33,717 nt of DNA from an uncultured Holophagaceae bacterium (GTDB lineage Bacteria; Acidobacteriota; Holophagae; Holophagales; Holophagaceae), in NCBI GenBank assembly GCA_903863195.1, contig CAIPAY010000209.1:1-33717 (forward strand), written 5' to 3'. A model generated the notes under the pieces. It saw nothing but the letters and a program-made list of their open reading frames with translations. It was not told the origin of the DNA and did no database searches. A program made the translations under genes and the position numbers. Shown here piece after piece: positions 31,493 through 33,717 of this stretch; position 1 is the first letter of the stretch, and the number at the start of each line of letters is the position of its first letter.

Positions 31493-31993
31493 TTAAGCGC
31501 GGCTGCTGAGGTAGCGCCGCAGGGCCTCCTCGGTGTCGGCGCGCTGGAGACCGGCCCGCTTGGCCACGCGGATGGCCTCTTCCAGCGGCACCCCCTTGTC
31601 GAGCACCAGCCAGGGACACACCGCCGCGGCGGCGCGGTTGCCGTCCCCGCAGTGGAAGAGCACCCGGGAGCCCTTCGGGAGGTCCTTCAGGAAGCTGCGC
31701 AGGAAGTCGAAATCGCCCGCGGGCGGGGCGGTATTGATCGCATAGCGGAGGTACTGGATGCCCAGCGTCTGCATGCGGATCGACTCCGCCTCGCAGTTCA
31801 TGCTGGGCTCGCCGTCCCGCCGCAGGTCCACCACGTGGGTGAAGCGGTTCTTCTTCAGGGCGACACAGGTGTCCTCGTTGGGGAGTCCCTTCAGCACAAA
31901 GACCCCCGGGCGCACCTCGACGGCGCGGGGGATGACGGAATCCTGAGCCTGGAGGACCAGGGCCGGGAGCAGCAGGAAAAGGGCACGGGACAT
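31493..31993 (-). CDS. Exported Cys-based (tyrosine/dual-specificity type) phosphatase
   Basis: The protein has 166 residues. A cleavable signal peptide (about 1-17, MSRALFLLLPALVLQAQ) indicates export. The remainder is a compact DSP/PTP domain: VFVLKGLPNEDTCVALK and FTHVVDLRRDGEPS resemble the DUF442 / beta-lactamase-hydrolase-like phosphatase group. The active-site loop HCGDGNRAA has the nucleophile Cys115 and Arg120 in a good CxxxxxR match. The general acid is not certain. The start at 31993 has GGAGGG upstream; a 47-residue longer frame covers the untranslated leader and is rejected. The substrate is unknown, since periplasmic protein phosphotyrosine is unusual; inositol or sugar phosphates are alternatives. 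It stands alone between hairpin repeat 3 and hemN. Confidence 0.82.
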   Translation of the reverse strand: MSRALFLLLPALVLQAQDSVIPRAVEVRPGVFVLKGLPNEDTCVALKKNRFTHVVDLRRDGEPSMNCEAESIRMQTLGIQYLRYAINTAPPAGDFDFLRSFLKDLPKGSRVLFHCGDGNRAAAAVCPWLVLDKGVPLEEAIRVAKRAGLQRADTEEALRRYLSSRA

Positions 31994-32050
31994 GGGACCC
32001 TCCGCGACTTGGCCTGGCAGCCCAGGCAGCTTCGCAAAGACCACCGGCCG

Positions 32051-32070
32051 AGCCCCCCTTATCAGGGGCT
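32051..32070 (-). terminator. Hairpin downstream of hemN
   Basis: AGCCCC (32051-32056) and GGGGCT (32065-32070) form a 6-bp stem with an 8-base loop. It lies 86 bases past the hemN stop and upstream of the phosphatase gene. No U-run follows, so this is a weak terminator candidate or a leader structure of the phosphatase mRNA. A second small stem, CCTGG/CCAGG, lies near 32012-32025. Confidence 0.35.
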
Positions 32071-32155
32071 GAATCCGAACCCGGCTGGGCGGGTCTCCAC
32101 ACCCCAAACATAGGCCATAGGCCAGCTTAAACAATGCCGATGCTGCTGAGGGGGC

Positions 32156-33526
32156 TCAGACCGTGCGCGAGAAGGCCGTCTTGGCGCTGAGCCCGGCCAG
32201 GTAGGCGTCGAAGGGCTGGACCAGGTTGCGCACGAAGCGCCGCCCCAGCTGGGTGATGAAGATGCCCTCGGGCCGCAGCTCCACGGTGCCCTGGGGGATC
32301 TCTTCCTGGAGCTGCGCCACGGCGTCCGCGAAGAAGACGGGACCGTCCAAGCCGAACCGCTGCTTCAATTCATCCCAGCGCAGCTCGAAGTGGCCCATGA
32401 GGTGATGGATCACCCAGCGCCGCAGCTCGTCGTCCTCGGAGAGCCGGTGGCCCTTGTGGATGGCGAGGTGGCCGTCGGTGATGCTGCGCTCCCACTTGGC
32501 CAGGATCTTCTCGTTCTGCGCGTAGACCCCGGCCACGTTGGAGATGGCGCTGGGGCCGAAGCCCAGCAGGTCCGAGCCTGCGGCCACGGCGTAGCCCATG
32601 AAGTTGCGGATGAGGCGGCCCTCCAGCACGGCCTTGGCCATGGGATCGCTGGGATGAGCGAAGTGGTCCATGCCGATGGCCACGTAGCCCGCCTGCTCCA
32701 GGACCTCCGAGGCCAGCAGCAGCAGGTCCAGGCGCGTCTCCGGCGTGGGCAGGGTCTCCGCGGGGATGCTGCGCTGGAAGGGCATGATGCTGGGCAGGTA
32801 GGCAAAGCCGTAGATGGCCATGCGGGACGGCGACAGCTCCAGCGTGGACTCCAGGGTGCGCCGGAAGGTGTCCATGGTCTGGCCTGGCAGGCCGTAGACC
32901 AGGTCCAGGTTCACGCCCTCGAAGCCCAGCTCCCGGCACTGGCGCATGGCGTCCAGAGTGTGCTGCCAGGTCTGGCCGCGGGTGATCAGGGCCTGCACGC
33001 CCTCGTCGAGATCCTGCACGCCGAAGGAGACGCGGTTGAAGCCCAGCTCCCGCAGGGTCGGCAGCTGATCGGGCTCCAGGAAGGTGGGGTCCACCTCGAT
33101 GGCAATCTCGGCCCCCGGCAAGAACTCGAAGCGCTCCTTGAAGAGGTTGAAGGTCCGCCGCAGGTCCGCCGCCTTCAGGTAGGTCGGCGTGCCGCCGCCC
33201 CAGTGGAGCTGCAGGGCCTTCCGGCGGTCCTTGAGGTGGGTGCAGACCAGGTCCAGCTCCTGGGTCACCGCCGCCAGGTAGGCCTCCACGGGGTCGTACT
33301 GGGGACTCACCACCACGTTACAGCCGCAGTAGGCGCAGCGGCGGGGGCAGAAGGGGATGTGCAGGTACAGGGACAGCGCCTCGTCCGGGCGGGCGTCGGC
33401 GCGGTCCAGGGCCGCGAGCACCTCGGCCTCGGGGAAGTCCTCGGACCAGACCGGCGGCATGGGGTAGCCCGTGTAGCGCGGGCCGGGACGGTCGTAGCGG
33501 CGGATCAGGTCCGCGAGCCCGCTCAT
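32156..33526 (-). CDS. hemN: Oxygen-independent coproporphyrinogen III oxidase
   Basis: HemN is a radical SAM enzyme that decarboxylates two propionates of coproporphyrinogen III to make protoporphyrinogen IX without oxygen. The 456 residues match the true HemN length. Markers are RYTGYPMPPVW near 17-27 and the iron-sulfur loop HIPFCPRRCAYCGC, with Cys60, Cys64 and Cys67 for the cluster and Cys69 as the extra HemN cysteine. Further motifs are LHWGGGTPTYL, the SAM-binding EVDP region and the C-terminal substrate cap to FFADAVAQL. The presence of Cys69 and the full length separate it from the HemW-type heme chaperones. Its ATG overlaps the hemE stop (ATGA at 33523-33526), so two consecutive haem steps are coupled, fitting anaerobic or microaerobic growth. 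Confidence 0.96.
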   Translation of the reverse strand: MSGLADLIRRYDRPGPRYTGYPMPPVWSEDFPEAEVLAALDRADARPDEALSLYLHIPFCPRRCAYCGCNVVVSPQYDPVEAYLAAVTQELDLVCTHLKDRRKALQLHWGGGTPTYLKAADLRRTFNLFKERFEFLPGAEIAIEVDPTFLEPDQLPTLRELGFNRVSFGVQDLDEGVQALITRGQTWQHTLDAMRQCRELGFEGVNLDLVYGLPGQTMDTFRRTLESTLELSPSRMAIYGFAYLPSIMPFQRSIPAETLPTPETRLDLLLLASEVLEQAGYVAIGMDHFAHPSDPMAKAVLEGRLIRNFMGYAVAAGSDLLGFGPSAISNVAGVYAQNEKILAKWERSITDGHLAIHKGHRLSEDDELRRWVIHHLMGHFELRWDELKQRFGLDGPVFFADAVAQLQEEIPQGTVELRPEGIFITQLGRRFVRNLVQPFDAYLAGLSAKTAFSRTV

Positions 33527-33717
33527 GCCTTGACCTCGTCCAGGACCGCCTGGAGCACTGCGGGATCGGTCTCGGGGGTGAGCCCGTGACCGAGGTTGAA
33601 GATGTGCGGGTGCCCCTTCATGACGTCCACGATGGCCCGGGCCTTGCGGCAGGCGGTCTCGGGGCCCGCCAGCAGGGCGATGGGATCCAGGTTGCCCTGG
33701 AGGACCATCTTCGGGAA
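33523..33717 (-). CDS. hemE: Uroporphyrinogen decarboxylase, C-terminal part (partial)
   Basis: Only the last 64 codons are in the window; the gene continues past its right edge. The visible sequence FPKMVLQGNLDPIALLAG, then HIFNLGHGLTPETDP, is the conserved C-terminus of HemE. The enzyme removes four acetate carboxyl groups from uroporphyrinogen III to give coproporphyrinogen III, the substrate of the next enzyme. The NLGHG block is a family hallmark. The TGA stop at 33525-33523 overlaps the hemN start by four bases, so the genes form an operon in pathway order. Completeness upstream cannot be judged. Confidence 0.93.
   Translation of the reverse strand, partial: FPKMVLQGNLDPIALLAGPETACRKARAIVDVMKGHPHIFNLGHGLTPETDPAVLQAVLDEVKA

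Noticed and set aside
31994..32134. A 47-residue N-terminal extension of the exported phosphatase, and a possible riboswitch in the same leader
   Set aside because: The signal peptide and ribosome site fit the start at 31993. The leader has small stems but no recognisable c-di-GMP, cobalamin or other aptamer core.

Overview
The window is a GC-rich, gene-dense bacterial chromosome segment. Its gene styles (coaBC, a BCCP/biotin carboxylase pair, a DUF4388 protein, a CheZ-like protein, a NosL module, hemE-hemN) suggest an Acidobacteriota lineage of the Holophaga/Geothrix type. That placement is inference from gene content and codon style; there is no rRNA here to test it. No tRNA, rRNA, CRISPR array or prophage was seen. 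No gap without a gene exceeds 300 bases; the longest are 31241-31492, 27354-27583 and 5233-5418.

Layout, left: the window opens in the tail of an IS1595-type transposase (1-134), then a hairpin repeat (151-256). A minus-strand block follows: lspA, ileS, mscL, an OmpA-family porin-like protein with a TTG start and a CRP-type box, and a BCCP plus biotin carboxylase pair. A small lipoprotein (plus) converges on coaBC (minus). coaBC diverges from an omega-like rpoZ that has a clear sigma70 promoter and a 23-bp-stem terminator.

Middle: 9656-15502 is a five-to-six gene plus-strand operon. It encodes a TetR regulator with its own palindromic operator, a lipoprotein membrane-fusion protein, two separate ABC ATPases that together match the fused E. 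coli YbhF, and two ABC-2 permeases like YbhS and YbhR. It ends tail to tail with a methyl-accepting chemotaxis protein, the two stop codons sharing one CTAG. Next come a DODA/YgiD-type dioxygenase (minus) and a plus-strand run of pdxJ, a DUF4388 protein and a soluble HAMP-CheZ-like phosphatase. A second hairpin repeat, a FAH-family hydrolase and xerC (both minus) follow.

Right: a long-chain acyl-CoA synthetase and an FKBP-type lipoprotein lead to a PAS histidine kinase whose 3' end overlaps that of a convergent NarL-type regulator. A five-gene cluster (27584-31240) encodes NosL, a small anchored protein, an FtsX/MacB-type permease, an ABC ATPase and a multi-pass membrane protein with a DsbB-like CPFC motif. 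No nosZ is present. A nested hairpin repeat, a secreted Cys-phosphatase, hemN and the 3' end of hemE close the window.

The best candidate for something undescribed is the set of three long hairpins made of 8- or 9-base CAC-N-AAG units. They occupy all three convergent gene junctions that leave room for one.
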